This document shows positions 10,746-22,254 of a stretch of 64,000 nucleotides of DNA, piece by piece. Numbering within the stretch: the stretch's first letter is position 1; each line of letters begins with the position of its first letter. Source of the stretch: Eucalyptus grandis. Taxonomy: Eukaryota > Streptophyta > Magnoliopsida > Myrtales > Myrtaceae. The DNA is taken from assembly GCF_016545825.1 (NCBI RefSeq), contig NC_052619.1:71186115-71250114 (forward strand), read 5' to 3'. The notes beneath the pieces are model-generated. The model had not been told where the DNA came from. It searched no databases and was given only the letters and a program-made list of their open reading frames with translations. The translations under genes and the position numbers were made by a program.

Positions 10746-11866
10746 AGCGGGATTCTTCAACAGCAAAAGAGCACTAAAATCAATATTACATCTCTTTTTT
10801 GAAAGTTTCGTACCAGTTTTATTTAAATACTAGATACGAGAGATCACACTTGTATTTGCCTTTTGGTGGTCGGTCGTACTATGCTTAGTGATGACACATT
10901 TGATTCGTTTTGCAAATATATTCTTTGGAGCGTGGTCTTTTTAAGGGGCTTATATTTTCCTCCATCCCGAATTGGAGGATCACAAATTATAAATATCACT
11001 TACATGTGAATTTAACAATATGTGGATGTGATTGAGGTCCGCCTTTATAACTAACTAATTGAAAGATTGGTCGGCAGAAGTTGCCTCCACTCCGGGTTAG
11101 AGGGAAGCATCATCCTTCAATGAATTGAAAAACCTCACCCGATTATAGCATGATATTGGCGTTGCAATGGTCCTTGTATCTAAACAACGGTAAAGCATGT
11201 TCCGATGCCGATTTTCATTCGGTCCGAAATATTTTATAAAATTATTATTATTGAGATTGACATGTGGAAGAGCCGGTTATGTGAATAAGTCTGAATACAC
11301 GTGATGTCCCTTCAATATTTGCCAGTAAACATTTCTTTCACACCCTCAAATCACATAAGCAAAAGGCTGCCCAAACATTGTTTAAGTGCATGAGAATCAG
11401 AAAACATAAATCCTAAAGTAATATCCACTAAGTCAAGTCGTCATACATCACCTTTTTCCTGCCAAACAAAGGCAACCACTATCACAACTTAAAGATTCAG
11501 TCAATAACAAAAACTGTGGGTGTTATATTCTTTTATAAATGGATAAAGAATCGAAGTGCTCACTTTTGATGTTGCAAATCTGGGGTATCTAGTACGGAGT
11601 AAGCGCCCATGGTATTCCAGTGAAAAGATAATATATATATTCTCCAAAATAATCTTCCACTAAGTTTGCCGATTTTTTCCCTAAAATATGGTTCTCATTT
11701 ATTAAGATAAAGGACGAGCATAAGCAGATGTAGATGCAGAACGAATTAGGGTACAGAGTGTTTGCGGATAATATATGGTTCAGTTAGCAAGAAGGTTTTT
11801 CTTATGTTAGATTTTGACAACCCAGTCCGCCATCTTAGTTGCTTTTTGGTTGCAATCAGCCGTTTA

Positions 11867-13096
11867 GGGCGCGTTTGGTAACGATTCTGTTCCCGGGAGC
11901 TGATTCTGATCAGAATTGATTCTTTTTTATTCTGTTCCCGGGAACTGATTCTAAGCATTTTAAGCCGTTTGGTAATTGTCCAAAATTTCTGATTCTGGAA
12001 TAGAATTGCGTTTGGTACCGTGTTCATTAATTCTGTTCCAAATCAATTTATTTTAATTTTTAAATAATTTTTTTACTTTTTTTTCCTTTGTTTTCTTTTC
12101 TTTTTTTCATTTTTTTTTTCTTTTCATTTTCCTTTTTTTCATTTCTTTTTCTTTTTTTTTCCTTTTTCTTTTCTTTTTCTCATCTTCTTCTTCTTCTTCT
12201 AGCCGGTCGCCGGACCGGGCGACCGCCGACGAGGGCCGGCGACCTCACCGGAGCGCCGCCGGCCCTCGACGAGGCGGGCCCTTGTCGGCCGAGCCTCGCC
12301 GGCGGCCCGGGCGAGGCTCGCCTAGCCCCGCCGAGGCTCGGCCGAGCCAGATCTCGGTGAGGCCAAGCCCCACCGGTGGCCGGGCCGACCTCGTCGGGGT
12401 TGGGCGAGGCTCGCAGCCACCGGCGGGGGCTGGGCGAGCCTCGCCCGGCCACCGGTAGGGGCTGGGCGTCGCGAGGCTCGCCCAGCCCCCTACCCGAGCC
12501 CCCGGCGAGGCTCGGCCTCGCCGGTGCGGCGGGCCTCGCTCGGCCGGCGAGGCCTCGCCCGGCCCCGGTGAGGCCTCGCCCGGCCCGGCAAGGCCCGCCG
12601 GCCACCGGCGAGGCTTGGCCTCGCCAGACTGGGAGGCTGAGCCTTGCCGGTGGCTGGGCAAGCCTTCGGCGAGCTCGCCGGTGGCTGGGCTTGCCTCCGG
12701 CGAGCTCGCCGGTGGCTGGGCTTGCCTCCGGCGAGCTCGCCGGACCTCGCCCTGGTCTGGCGAGCCTCCGGCGAGCTCGCCGGACCGCCGGCGGCCGGCG
12801 GTGGCGGCGGCCGGCGGTGGACGGCGGTGGCGGACGGCGGACGGTGGCGGGCGATGGTGGATGGCGGTCGCGAGATGGCCGAAGGGAAGAAGAAAATTTA
12901 TTGATTTTGATTCTCAAATTCGTTCCCGGAACAAGAATCAACTTTTTTTTATTCTTGATTCTGTTCCCAATCTGTTCCCGGGAACAAATTTGTTCCCGGG
13001 AACAAAAAATTTACCAAACGCGATTCTAGGCCGAAACTGATTCCGAGAACAAAGAATCAGAATTTGGCACTGTTTGGATGGTTACCAAACAGGCCC
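11867..13096. mobile_element. PIF/Harbinger-type non-autonomous element (large MITE) with a GC-rich core
   Basis: The 1230-bp insert is flanked by TTA (11864-11866 and 13097-13099). Its ends are imperfect inverted repeats, GGGCGCGTTTGGTAACGATT on the left and, on the opposite strand from the right, GGGCCTGTTTGGTAACCATC. TTA duplication with GGG-starting ends is the signature of PIF/Harbinger and Tourist-like MITEs. Block copy 2 has an empty site at the matching point (ccgctttaaaatctaaat, about 33648-33665). Subterminal parts repeat a gattctgttcccgggaac-type word on both strands, with four or more ttcccggga palindromes. The middle has a T/C-rich arm (about 12072-12200) and a very GC-rich core. 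No transposase is present. Confidence 0.88.
12195..12885. repeat. GC-rich, internally repeated core of the MITE
   Basis: Built from variations of gcgaggctcgccc, ccggcgagctcgccggtg and ctgggcgagcctcgcc. A unit close to ggcgagctcgccggtggctgggcttgcctcc repeats two to three times at about 12667-12790. All six frames are open for long stretches because stop codons are rare at this base composition, yielding alanine, arginine, glycine and proline-rich peptides on both strands. I do not regard any of them as genes. Confidence 0.8.
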
Positions 13097-13149
13097 TTAA
13101 AATCTAAATAAAAGCTATGTTAGGCATGGGCTCTCAAGAAACTTCTTCT

Positions 13150-13800
13150 CTGGTAAGCAATTTATCATTTCTGAGTTCAGTTCGCAAGAAGTACTTGAGC
13201 GTGATCTGAAAAATTTTCCAACAGAGTTAGGGCCTCAGTTTGAGCTGCAAATGATGTCATGACGGTTTGCGGAAAGCCATCCATGAGAAGACCAGAGTTA
13301 TCGCGACCCATACTTGCTATGGCTCCTTCGTTAGTTCTTTTCATGTAAGCTCCATCGATGTTTAATTTCATCGCGCCTCGTTTCTGTGGATTCCAAATTC
13401 AATTCAAAAGCTTGTTTGAGCTTAGTTCTTTTCTTATATCTAGCGAGCAATACTATCATACAAGGTCGGAGCAGCTTCCAGTAGCTTCCCAAGGTCTCGG
13501 ACTTGTGCTCGAAACATAAAATTGTCCCTTTCCTTCTAAATTAACCAAAACACAACATAGAGAAATTCGAAAGACACCAAGGTTTCTTTGAAAGTTAATA
13601 AGCCATTCCTCAATTCTAGACAAACCCGGATGTGATATGTTGATATTTAGGACCGGGCGAGACCATAACTTCGACGTCCACGGGCAAAGCAAAAGAACAT
13701 GCTCGATCGTCTCTGGGTGCAGATTGCGGAGAGTACACACTGGATTAGGTACAATTTTCCTCCGAAAAAGCTTTTTCTTTTATGAATGAAAAGCTTCCAT
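13150..13800 (-). pseudogene. LINE C-terminal remnant (zf-RVT plus RNase H), copy 1
   Basis: Reading the minus strand, 13740-13456 encodes the zinc-binding region after reverse transcriptase (CTLRNLHPETIEHVLLLCPW, then TSKLWSRP). 13371-13177 encodes the beginning of a type I RNase H of the RVT_3 group (MKLNIDGAYMK, then MGRDNSGLLMDGF, AAQTEALTLLENF). The domain order matches the C-terminus of plant L1-type ORF2. Frames are broken between the two parts and no upstream reverse transcriptase is present, so it is a 5'-truncated dead copy shared by all block copies and thus older than the duplication. Confidence 0.85.
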
Positions 13801-13869
13801 CCTGTAGTTCTCTGCTGGCTTGTCTTCTAACTTTCAATCAAGTCAACGATAATTTTCAGACGAGAAACA

Positions 13870-16800
13870 TTTAATGAGTAATTTACTTTTTAAGCGTCAA
13901 ATTTGATGTTGATCTACGGATAAAACATATCATCGTGTCAAAGGTCGAATTTCATTTTTCATTTTGGGCAGTGCATTTGGGCAACTAATTAGGTTAGGAC
14001 GCATCCAAAATTGTTACCGTAAAACAAAACATGCCCATTTTGGTAAAAAAAAATAAGGGATAAGTGCAGTAGAATCAGTTAAAATGCAGTTACATTTTGA
14101 AACTTTAAAAAGTGAAAATTCAAATTCTAAATTTGTCAAAACAAGTGTAATTAAGTCTTTTTTTTTTTTGGCGAATGGTAATAATATATTGAGCTTTGAA
14201 TCGACAATTTACATAAGATCGTAGTAAGTGGAAAGGAGCCAAATGCAAAAGAGGGCTGCAAAACAAAACAGTGGCAAAGGAAAGGCAGACAAAAGTAGCT
14301 TTACCCAAAACAACAAAAGAAACAACCGAAGAACCCCTAGGTAAGACACCGTCTGTAGACGATCAGCTATCCCAGCGATCTGCGGTCAGCAGCGAAGAGA
14401 ACGGAGCTAGTAGACAATCAAGCCGAAGAAGTCAGAGGCTTCGAGCCCTCCAAAAGCAGTCTCAATCCCACTCCAAGGAAGTCTAAGGATTTGCAGGAGT
14501 AGAAGCGAAAATGCAAGGATCTAACCTCCAATTACGTTGCAATCTTCTATTTCTCAGGTTATCAACAACGTTTCTAAACATTAAGGCTTTATCCTTAACC
14601 ACTTTAATGAGATGATTTTTAATAGCTGGAACCGCCAAAATATGGTCTCTGAAAAGGATGTCATTCATGTTCTTTCAAATGAGGTGGCAAAGAGCACCAA
14701 AGGAATAACGGGCAATGGAATGATAGAAATCTTTATTGGAAAGCAACTTCATCGCCCACTAAAGGTTGTCAGACCATTTCCCATTGCGCCAAGGGAGATT
14801 GCATCTAGCCGCCCAAAAGAAGGCAAGGCTAGCTATGATACAACACTCAAAGAAGAGATGATCGATGGAGTCCGGTGTCAACTTGCAAAAAGCACACACC
14901 GCATGCCCAATCCCGCTGTACGACATAAGCAAGGCTTGGGTGGGAAGACAGTTCTTGATAATAAGCTAGAGATTGAATTGATATCTTGGAGTGATAACTT
15001 TGTTCCATAGGAAGGAAGCCACGCCGAGACAACCGAGAAAAGACCGGAAGAGCTATTAAACCAAGTAAAACAATCAGGTACTTGGGAAAAGGATAGGGAG
15101 GGGCTGCTCCAAGGAATCTAACACTGTCTTCAAGTCCCTGACCAGATAGTGAAAAAAGATCAATCACCGTAGCGTGCCTAGATAAACCCGAGCTATAAAT
15201 CATCGAGTTCTAGAAAATAAGATTTAAGGGGCCTCTTGGGTGCCAGTGATCAAACCAAAAGGAGACTGACTAACCATCCCCTATCCTCCAGCAAAAAGCG
15301 AGCCAGAATCCTCCAATGATCAAGTAATTTTTTGTCGATGTAATAATTAAAAAATCTAATGCGACTCTTTTCAATGCTTTAAGGACATTTGGTGATAAAA
15401 TATTCTCAAATGGGTTTCTCACCAACATATATAGTAAAAGCTATATAAACCAGAGAGAGAAGGGAGAGTGAAGTGCCACTAGCCCTCCTTCGACGACGAC
15501 GGTCCACGACCTTCTCCATGGTCTTTGTAAGGGCGACCAATAAGCCTTGTCGACGTAACACCTATTAGGCATCACATCAGTGCTAAGTGTCCTCAAAGAC
15601 ACGGAATAAAGTCACATTGGAGTTTTGCAAAACTTAGAATGGACGAAGCTGACAAAAAAAAGGTTAGTTCAACATTTTTTTACAATTTTTGAGGATTTAA
15701 TTGCGTTATTTTAAATTATAGAATCAACTACATTTTCGCTACACCTTTAGAATTATGGTATACTTATACCTAATCAATAAAGTGGATAATTATACGAATA
15801 AAATGAAGGACGTAACTAATTTGATAAAAGTTTATCTTTAATCCTTAATTTACACATTTTTAATCAAATGTTGGAACTATAAATTTGTCTAATCAAGTCT
15901 CAAAATTGCATAATTTTGCTACTCAAGTCTATCTAGTTTCACATCTAATTAATTGGAGCCGACGTGTCCATTGGAGTTAGCAAGTGATTGACATGGAAAA
16001 GCTTTTTACTATCGTAGAAAACTTTTTACTAAAGTGATATGTAGGACTAGAAATCTCAAAGATCAAGCCGTAACTTAACCATGAGCAATGAGATTTGACA
16101 AGATTGATGTTGCATTCAATATTTCCACATTAGAAAGTCTCGTTAGCTCCAATGAGACGTAATCTCCAATTGACCAAATTTGTGAGCCAAGGGATTTGAT
16201 TTGACGAGTTATGCAAGTCCGAAGACTTGATTGGGTGAATTAAAAGTCTAAGGACTTCATTGTACAAAAAAATCCACAAATTCAGGTACCCAAAGTAAAA
16301 TTTTACCATCAATTTTTGTATTAACCTGAATTAAAATCTCCAATGCTTTCAATATTTATAATAAAAAAAAAGATAAAAAGTTTACATAATTAAAATTCTT
16401 CAGCAAATCACTAAATAATTAATAAACGAAATACAAATATTGCGCACAGCATAATCTTTGAAGATATAATTAATTCATATGCTAGGAAAGCTATATTTAA
16501 ACAATGTGCATATCGCAAATTTTAAGATTTGATACTATGAGCACATCAATAAGAAACGAAAGCATAGTAATCACATAATTAATTTCCAAAAGGTATCTAT
16601 TCCTATGGTTACGAATAAGAGTCGAAAAGTCAAATTCGCGATCTATACAATGTGAACTATGAAGAATTTAATTCTTATGTAATTTAAAATTTCAATAACC
16701 ATAACTTACAAAAAGTTTACAAAATAAATAAAAAGAGTAATTATGTAATCTGCTAAGTAAATAAAATGAATATGTATGCTATCTAAAGAGTTAAACGATA

Positions 16801-16990
16801 AACCCTCCCTTATGCGTCAGAAAACATCAAGGTTGAATTTATAATTTTTGTTTCCGAACCCTAGAGTAACCCAACAAGATCAAACATAGGCCAACGAGTT
16901 GAGTTGGCCCATTTTGATGGGTGTTCTAAGAGAAGTTCTTAACGGGCCTCAAACATTTTCTTTCTTTTTTAATCTTTTTAATCTTTCTTT
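13870..16990. other. Non-coding AT-rich tail of block copy 1
   Basis: It parallels 7500-9500 and 34400-36420. Short frames at 14271-15203 are not conserved in the other copies and match no family I know. The 14100-15330 stretch is not evident in copies 0 or 2 and may be an insertion: it starts near a T-run at 14158-14169 and returns to shared sequence at about 15330 (gtgatg/gatgta-aattaaaaaatctaat). Part of it, for example acttgcaaaaagcacacaccgcatgcccaatcccgc (split here by eye), resembles reverse-strand LINE zf-RVT coding sequence. Confidence 0.45.
14160..15330 (-). pseudogene. Probable second LINE 3' fragment inserted in block copy 1
   Basis: On the minus strand, 15203-14847 yields peptides with SLAYVVQRDWACGVCFLQVDTG, reminiscent of the cysteine-bearing zf-RVT stretch of plant LINE ORF2. 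A T-rich run at 14158-14169 on the plus strand would be the poly(A) tail of a minus-strand LINE. The sequence is absent at the matching place of block copies 0 and 2. Target duplications were not resolved. The assignment rests on a weak protein resemblance. Confidence 0.4.
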
Positions 16991-16996
16991 CTTTTT

Positions 16997-17503
16997 TGGT
17001 AAAAACGGCATATCATTATCTTTGCCAAGTGAGTTTGAAAAGTCCAGTCCAAATAAGAAACTTAGAGTGCAAGCAAGATTTGGGTTCGGCAAGCGCTGTG
17101 TACATCCCAAACCCTACCCAAAATTGTGCGAGACTCTCCACAATACTGAGGTCCCAAACCTGGGTCAACTTCAGAAGCCGGCATAAAGACCCGGCCAAAT
17201 CCTATCCCGATCAATCTAATACATTTTATCAATTCTTATGTGCGAAATACAACATTTATTTTTTTATTAAGGTAACTTCAAATGGACGGTACTAAAATAG
17301 AAGTTGCAAAACTAGAGTCTATGGTGAAGAGCTGCCCATATCATTATCTTTGCTAAGTGACTTCAAAAAGTCCAATCAAAATGCGTAACCTAGGGTGGAA
17401 GCAAGCCAGATTTGGGTTCAGCTAGCACTTTGTACATCCCAACCCCTACCCAAAATTGTGCGAGATTCTCAACAATGCCGAGGTCCCAAACCAGGGTCAC
17501 CTT
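16997..17503. repeat. Tandem duplication of about 340 bp, second unit split by the LINE
   Basis: Unit 1, about 16997-17331, runs from ggcatatcattatctttgcc through aggtcccaaacctgggtcaac to gagtctatggtgaa. Unit 2 begins at about 17337 (catatcattatctttgct), breaks at 17503 and resumes at 26442-26596 after the LINE. Block copy 2 has one equivalent unit at about 37559-37860. The duplication therefore happened within copy 1, and before the LINE landed in unit 2. Confidence 0.8.
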
Positions 17504-17517
17504 CTCCTCTCTCGCCT

Positions 17518-17632
17518 ATGCGAGCGTCTCTCTACCGCCATGGTAGTGCTTCCCTTCCCAAACCCTAAGACCTTCATGAGAACGTTTCTCTACCGCCATA
17601 GTAGTGCTTCCCTTCCCAAACCCTAAGACCTT
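17518..17632 (+). repeat. Two tandem 57-bp units at the LINE 5' end
   Basis: Units at 17518-17574 and 17576-17632 share tctctaccgccatrgtagtgcttcccttcccaaaccctaagacctt (split by position: tctctaccgccat at the start, cttcccttcccaaaccctaa in the middle). Tandem monomers at a LINE 5' end can act as internal promoter units in some L1 families; here that is only analogy. Confidence 0.8.
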
Positions 17633-18085
17633 TTTGCTTCCTTAACCTTCTTTCTTTCCTTCCTTTTTTCTGCGTCTTTTATCTTGGAGGAGAAAGAAAA
17701 AAAAAATTCCCCAATGGTGCTGGGTCGAAGTCGGAACTACGAATCGAACAGTGGATTGCGCCAATCTAGCCATCGCCCTCCTGCATTGGTTTGGATCTAG
17801 TAGCTTAGCCTTCGGATTATCTCTAGGTTTCTTCGGATACTGGGCGATTGGGTGGATATTTTGTTCTGGTTGATTTCCTCAATCGATGGCTCCGGTTATT
17901 GCGGAGAAGTAGTGGCTGCAAGTGTTGTCGAGTCTTAATGCTGGTAGATTGGTTTTCTGTATTTGAGAAGATGAGCATTCTCGAGCTTCTGTGCTGGTCG
18001 TTCGATTGAGTGTATTTGAGGAAGAAGGGAATTCTCGATCATCAGGGCTGGTCGATCGGTCTAGTAAAATTTTGCATTAGTATAC

Positions 18086-19297
18086 ATGGAGAGAAAAGAA
18101 GAAAATGAACAGCGAGTGGCGGCACTATGTAAACGACTGGGTTACCTTTGGTCTGAGGAAGATGTTGTAGAAGTCTCCCCTCAAATTTCTCAGTCCAAAA
18201 AGGAGGAATGTAAACGCACTCTCTTTGGTAAGCTCTTCTCCAAACCTAATGTCAATTTCCCAGCATTTGTATCCACTATGAAAAAAGCGTGGAAAGCTGA
18301 CACTGTTATCTGTGCACAAAAAGAACCGGGGCTATTTACTTTTATCTTTCAAATGGAGGAGGAAAAAGAGAGAATTATGAAGGCATCACCTTGGTCATAC
18401 TCTAGCAACCTGATTGTATTAAGACAGTGTGAGCCAGAAATCCCTGAGCATTGTTACAAGTTTACTAAAGCTGCCTTTTGGGTGCGTTTCGGAGGCGTTC
18501 CCCCTGGTTGGAGAGTAGAGCAAGTCTTCAAAGATCTGGGAAGTAGAATCGGTCGAGTTATGGAAGTTAGTCTTGATACTACAGGAAATCAACAGAGAGG
18601 AGGAAGAGTGAGAATAGAAGTTGACCTGAACGTACCACTGAAATCGGGGGCAATTCTGGATATTGGATCCAAATGGCTGTGGGTGGAGTTCAAGTATGAG
18701 CGTCTTCCCCATTTCTGTTATTCTTGTGGGAGAATAGGGCACTATGCTTCCGATTGTGCTGAAATTCCTTATGAACAGTCACCTTGGGGAAACAACAAAA
18801 TTGGATCCTACGGGCCTTGGCTGAAATCAGAAGCAAGTGAGCATAGCCCTTATTGGGAAACTTTTTATGGCAAAATTGAAGAAGATATTATTGTGGAGGA
18901 AACGGTACCTATTACACCTTCCCAATCTGGTGGTATGGATATTATAGCTCATGAAGCAGCCCTCGATATACAACTTGGAGCTTGCAGCAAAAGAAGACTC
19001 GACAACTCTCTTGGAAAAGAGATAGCTCCAATTCACGAAGGGTCTCTTAATGAAGTCAGAGACCATGGCAAACTGGTACAATGCTATGAAAACCATAAAC
19101 AAGTCCTATCAAAAGTAGGGAAAAGCAATAAGAAGAACATGAAAGTTCAGAAGGCTAAAAAACAAAAGTGTATATTTGAGAAAACCCCTTTCTTGATTGA
19201 TGATACTGAATTTCTGGATACTCCTGTGAAATTGGTTGCAGAAGGACAAGAATGGGCTTTGGTGGCTAGCCCTAATAAGCCACCTGCGACGCCATGA
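18086..19297 (+). CDS. LINE ORF1: DUF4283 and CCHC zinc-knuckle RNA-binding protein
   Basis: An intact 403-codon frame. Residues about 35-205 resemble the DUF4283/plant LINE ORF1 domain (AFWVRFGGVPPGW at about 130-141, then GSRIGRVMEV). Residues 211-224 form a CCHC knuckle, CYSCGRIGHYASDC, that binds nucleic acid. The basic tail from about 350 (KKNMKVQKAKKQK) fits the role of ORF1 in coating the element's RNA. The stop TGA overlaps the ORF2 start ATG as ATGA at 19294-19297. It is intact although ORF2 is dead, which may reflect chance or recent insertion. Confidence 0.88.
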   Translation: MERKEENEQRVAALCKRLGYLWSEEDVVEVSPQISQSKKEECKRTLFGKLFSKPNVNFPAFVSTMKKAWKADTVICAQKEPGLFTFIFQMEEEKERIMKASPWSYSSNLIVLRQCEPEIPEHCYKFTKAAFWVRFGGVPPGWRVEQVFKDLGSRIGRVMEVSLDTTGNQQRGGRVRIEVDLNVPLKSGAILDIGSKWLWVEFKYERLPHFCYSCGRIGHYASDCAEIPYEQSPWGNNKIGSYGPWLKSEASEHSPYWETFYGKIEEDIIVEETVPITPSQSGGMDIIAHEAALDIQLGACSKRRLDNSLGKEIAPIHEGSLNEVRDHGKLVQCYENHKQVLSKVGKSNKKNMKVQKAKKQKCIFEKTPFLIDDTEFLDTPVKLVAEGQEWALVASPNKPPATP

Positions 19298-21725
19298 AAA
19301 TCATTAGTTGGAATTGTCAGGGGCTGGGTAACCCCCTGACAATTCAAGAGCTTAAAGCCTTAACAGCAAAAGAAAGGCCCAGTATTCTCTTTCTTATGGA
19401 GACTAAAAATAAAGAGGCAATGGTGGAAAAAGTTTGCAAAAAATTACTCTTCCAGAAAATCTTCCTAGTGAATCCTTCAGGCACAGCAGGGGTTTTAGCT
19501 CTTTTGTGGCACGAGGAAGCATCTTTGAAGGTAAAAACTAGTTCAAAGCACTATATTGATGTGGAGTGTACGGACCCAGATAGTAGGCAACATATGCAAA
19601 TTACTTTTATCCATGCATCTACCAATTTTGGTGAGAGACTGACCTTGTGGCAAACATTTGGACACATTAAACCCATCAATTCCTGGCCGTGGATCTGCAT
19701 GGGTGATTTTAATGAGATTATGTATGTGTGGGAAAAAGTTGGGAAAAAAGAGGCTGACAATAGTCGTATAGCAGCATTCGGAAACATGATCAATGACCTT
19801 ACCTTAATGGATATGGATAGTCATGGGTGTGCATATACATGGGCCAATAATAGAGATGGGGAAGATCTTGTGAAGAAACGATTAGATAGAGTACTATGCA
19901 CCTTAGAGTGGAGAATTACATTTCCTGAAGCTGAAGTACAAGCCCTTCTAGCTATTGGCTCAGATCACAATCCTCTTATTCTTCGACTCCATCCTGGGAA
20001 GACAAAGACAAAGAGGTCCTTCAAAATGGAGGTTTTCTAGACAGAGCATGAAGAGTATTATGAACTTATTCAACAAACATGGAAACCTAACTCTATCTCA
20101 CCATGCACATTTTCAGAAAAATTAAAGGAGACATCAAAAGCGTTGGCAAAATGGAGCAAAGAAAAGTTTGCTAATGCAAGGTTGCAGATAAAAGAGCTAA
20201 ATATGGCTCTTACAGAGCTTACTAATTAGTCTGACCAGCACACTAGCAGAAAGAAAAAATAGAGCATTATCCATCAGATAGAGAAAATGCGAAGACAAGA
20301 GGAACAATTTTGGGGTATGAGGTCACGCATTAAGTGGATGCAATGGGGAGATAAGAATACCAGATTTTTTTTCATGCATCGACTATACAACGGAGGTAGA
20401 GAAATAGAATAACTATGTTGCAACTAGAAGATGCAAACTGGTGTAGAGATCCTATATTGATCCGCAACCATATTCTGTCATTTTACAAAGGGCTATATAC
20501 TTCAGAGGGTCCAAGGCAATACCAACATGTTCTCACCCAGTGTCCCTCACCTATTACACAACACATCAACGAAGATCTCGTGGATGTACCTTCGCTTGAG
20601 GAGATCCAGGAAGTTGTTTATCAAATGGGAGCACTCAAAGCACTTGGCCCAGATGGTTTCAGTGGTATGTTTTATCAAAATTCATGGGATACTATGAAAA
20701 CTGACCTGCTTCAGTTAGTTCTAAAATTTTTCCAGACAGGGCTTCTTGATCCCCTACTCAACCAGACACATCTTTCCTTAATCCCTAAAGTGAAAAACCC
20801 TGAAAATATAAGTCAATACAGATCTATCAGCCTATGCAACTTCAGTTACAAAGTAATTTCAAAACTTCTAGTAAATAGATTGAAGAAGTGGTTACCATCT
20901 ATTATTGAACCGGAGCAGTGTGCATTTGTCCAAGGCAAACAGATACAAGACAATATCTTCATTGTGCAGGAAGTATTGCACCAACTGCACATCACAAAAA
21001 AGAGGAAAAAACATTAGGCCATACTTAAATTAGACATGCAGAAAGCATATGATCGAATCGAATGGGATTTTCTGAGGGATTGCATGCAACATATGGGGTT
21101 TTGTGAAAAGTGGATAACACTTATAATGCAATGTGTGTCTACAGTATTTTCAGCATGAAGATAAATGGAGAACCTACCACTTTCTTCCATCCCTTGAAAG
21201 GACTCAGACAAGGCGACCCCCTATCACCTTATTTATTTATTCTGGTTTCTAATGTTCTCACTTGGCTGATGCATAAAGCAATTACAGATGGCAGTCTTAA
21301 AGGCATTCAGTTAAACAGGTTTTGTCCTAAATTATCACATCTATTGTTTGCGGATGATGTTATATTTTTTATGGATGGTACTATCATGGAATGTCAAAAT
21401 CTAGCATTGATACTTAAAAAGTACCGTTATGCCTCGGGACAAGCTATAAACCTAAACAAATCGGGGGGTATTTTGGTGCCAATTGTCCCGTAACATTGAA
21501 AAGAAATATGGCCACATAATTAAGGGTTCCGATGTTTGAAAAAACAGGGAAGTATTTGGGCATTCCCATAGATTGGGGCCAATCAAAAAAAGAACTTTTT
21601 GCATGGATATTAGCTAGGGTCAATACAAAGCTTGAAGGGTGGAAAGAGAAATTACTTACTAAGGCAGGGAATGAGGTGTTGATTAAAAGCGTTGTTCAGT
21701 CCATACCTATGCATGCTATGTCCAT
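19294..21725 (+). pseudogene. LINE ORF2, 5' part: endonuclease and reverse transcriptase
   Basis: The frame 19294-20040 encodes an apurinic-type endonuclease (EEP fold) with WNCQG at the start, the catalytic-type E in FLMETK, GDFNE and the C-terminal SDHNPL. TAG at 20038-20040 ends it, and further stops follow. Reverse transcriptase is spread over several frames: 20415-21017 (KALGPDGF, LIPKVKNPE, YRSISLCNF, then EQCAFVQGKQIQDNI), 21110-21493 (LRQGDPLSPYLF, and the catalytic pair in FADDVIFF) and 21532-21725 (KYLGIPIDWG, LLTKAGNEVLIK). At least two frameshifts and five stops make it inactive. A 2946-bp element interrupts it at MHAMSI. Confidence 0.88.
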
Positions 21726-22254
21726 TGTTGACACATAAAATTTTAACTATTTTATTTGTTCGTTTAACTTATTATTATTATTTTTTAAGAAAAGAAAAGT
21801 TGTTAAAAAATATATTTTGTTATGGAAGGAGATATTGAAAGATTTTAGAGTTTGATAATAAAGCCTTATCAGAAAATAATCTTCAATGGATGATTTTTTA
21901 GATTTTTGGAGCCACTTTCTGATTGAGCACATCTCGTATTGTTGAAGGATGATCTTCAGCGATTGAGTTGTTATACAAATCTTGAGGGGCAGAATAAACG
22001 GGGGTCTTTTTTCTATAAATAAAGAGTGCAGGCTTCGGAACAGGGGACTTCTCTTGGTAAAAAAAAACAACAGGAAAAAGTGAAAGAGGGAAGCCGTCCG
22101 TGGAGGTGTGTAGGGAAGAAGAAAAATTCAGGAAAGGGAGGAAAAGAGAAAAGCTTCTGCAGAAAGTACATGAAAAAGAGAGTGAAAGTGACGTGAGGAA
22201 AAAAAAAACTTGAGGGGTTTCAGCAAGAAAAAAAAAAAAGAGGAATAGGTGCCC

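Larger units (their letters stand above)
9726..17503. repeat. Low-copy block, copy 1 (continues at 26442-27590 after a LINE insertion)
   Basis: It is collinear with 30146-37710. Landmarks in order: the SOUL gene, the sequence after its promoter (ctttgcgtggtccctttta versus ctttgcttcgtccctttta), attattattattgagattgaca, atgcccatggtattcc-type sequence, the minus-strand LINE remnant, then a long AT-rich tail. Relative to copy 2 it has a MITE (11867-13096) and a LINE (17504-26428). It is a tandem segmental duplication in direct orientation, with about 20 kb between corresponding points. Confidence 0.85.

Noticed and set aside
12180..12941. Overlapping long reading frames on both strands (up to 253 codons) in the GC-rich core
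   Set aside because: Low-complexity A, R, G, P peptides, open in all frames owing to base composition, lying inside a MITE; no domain.
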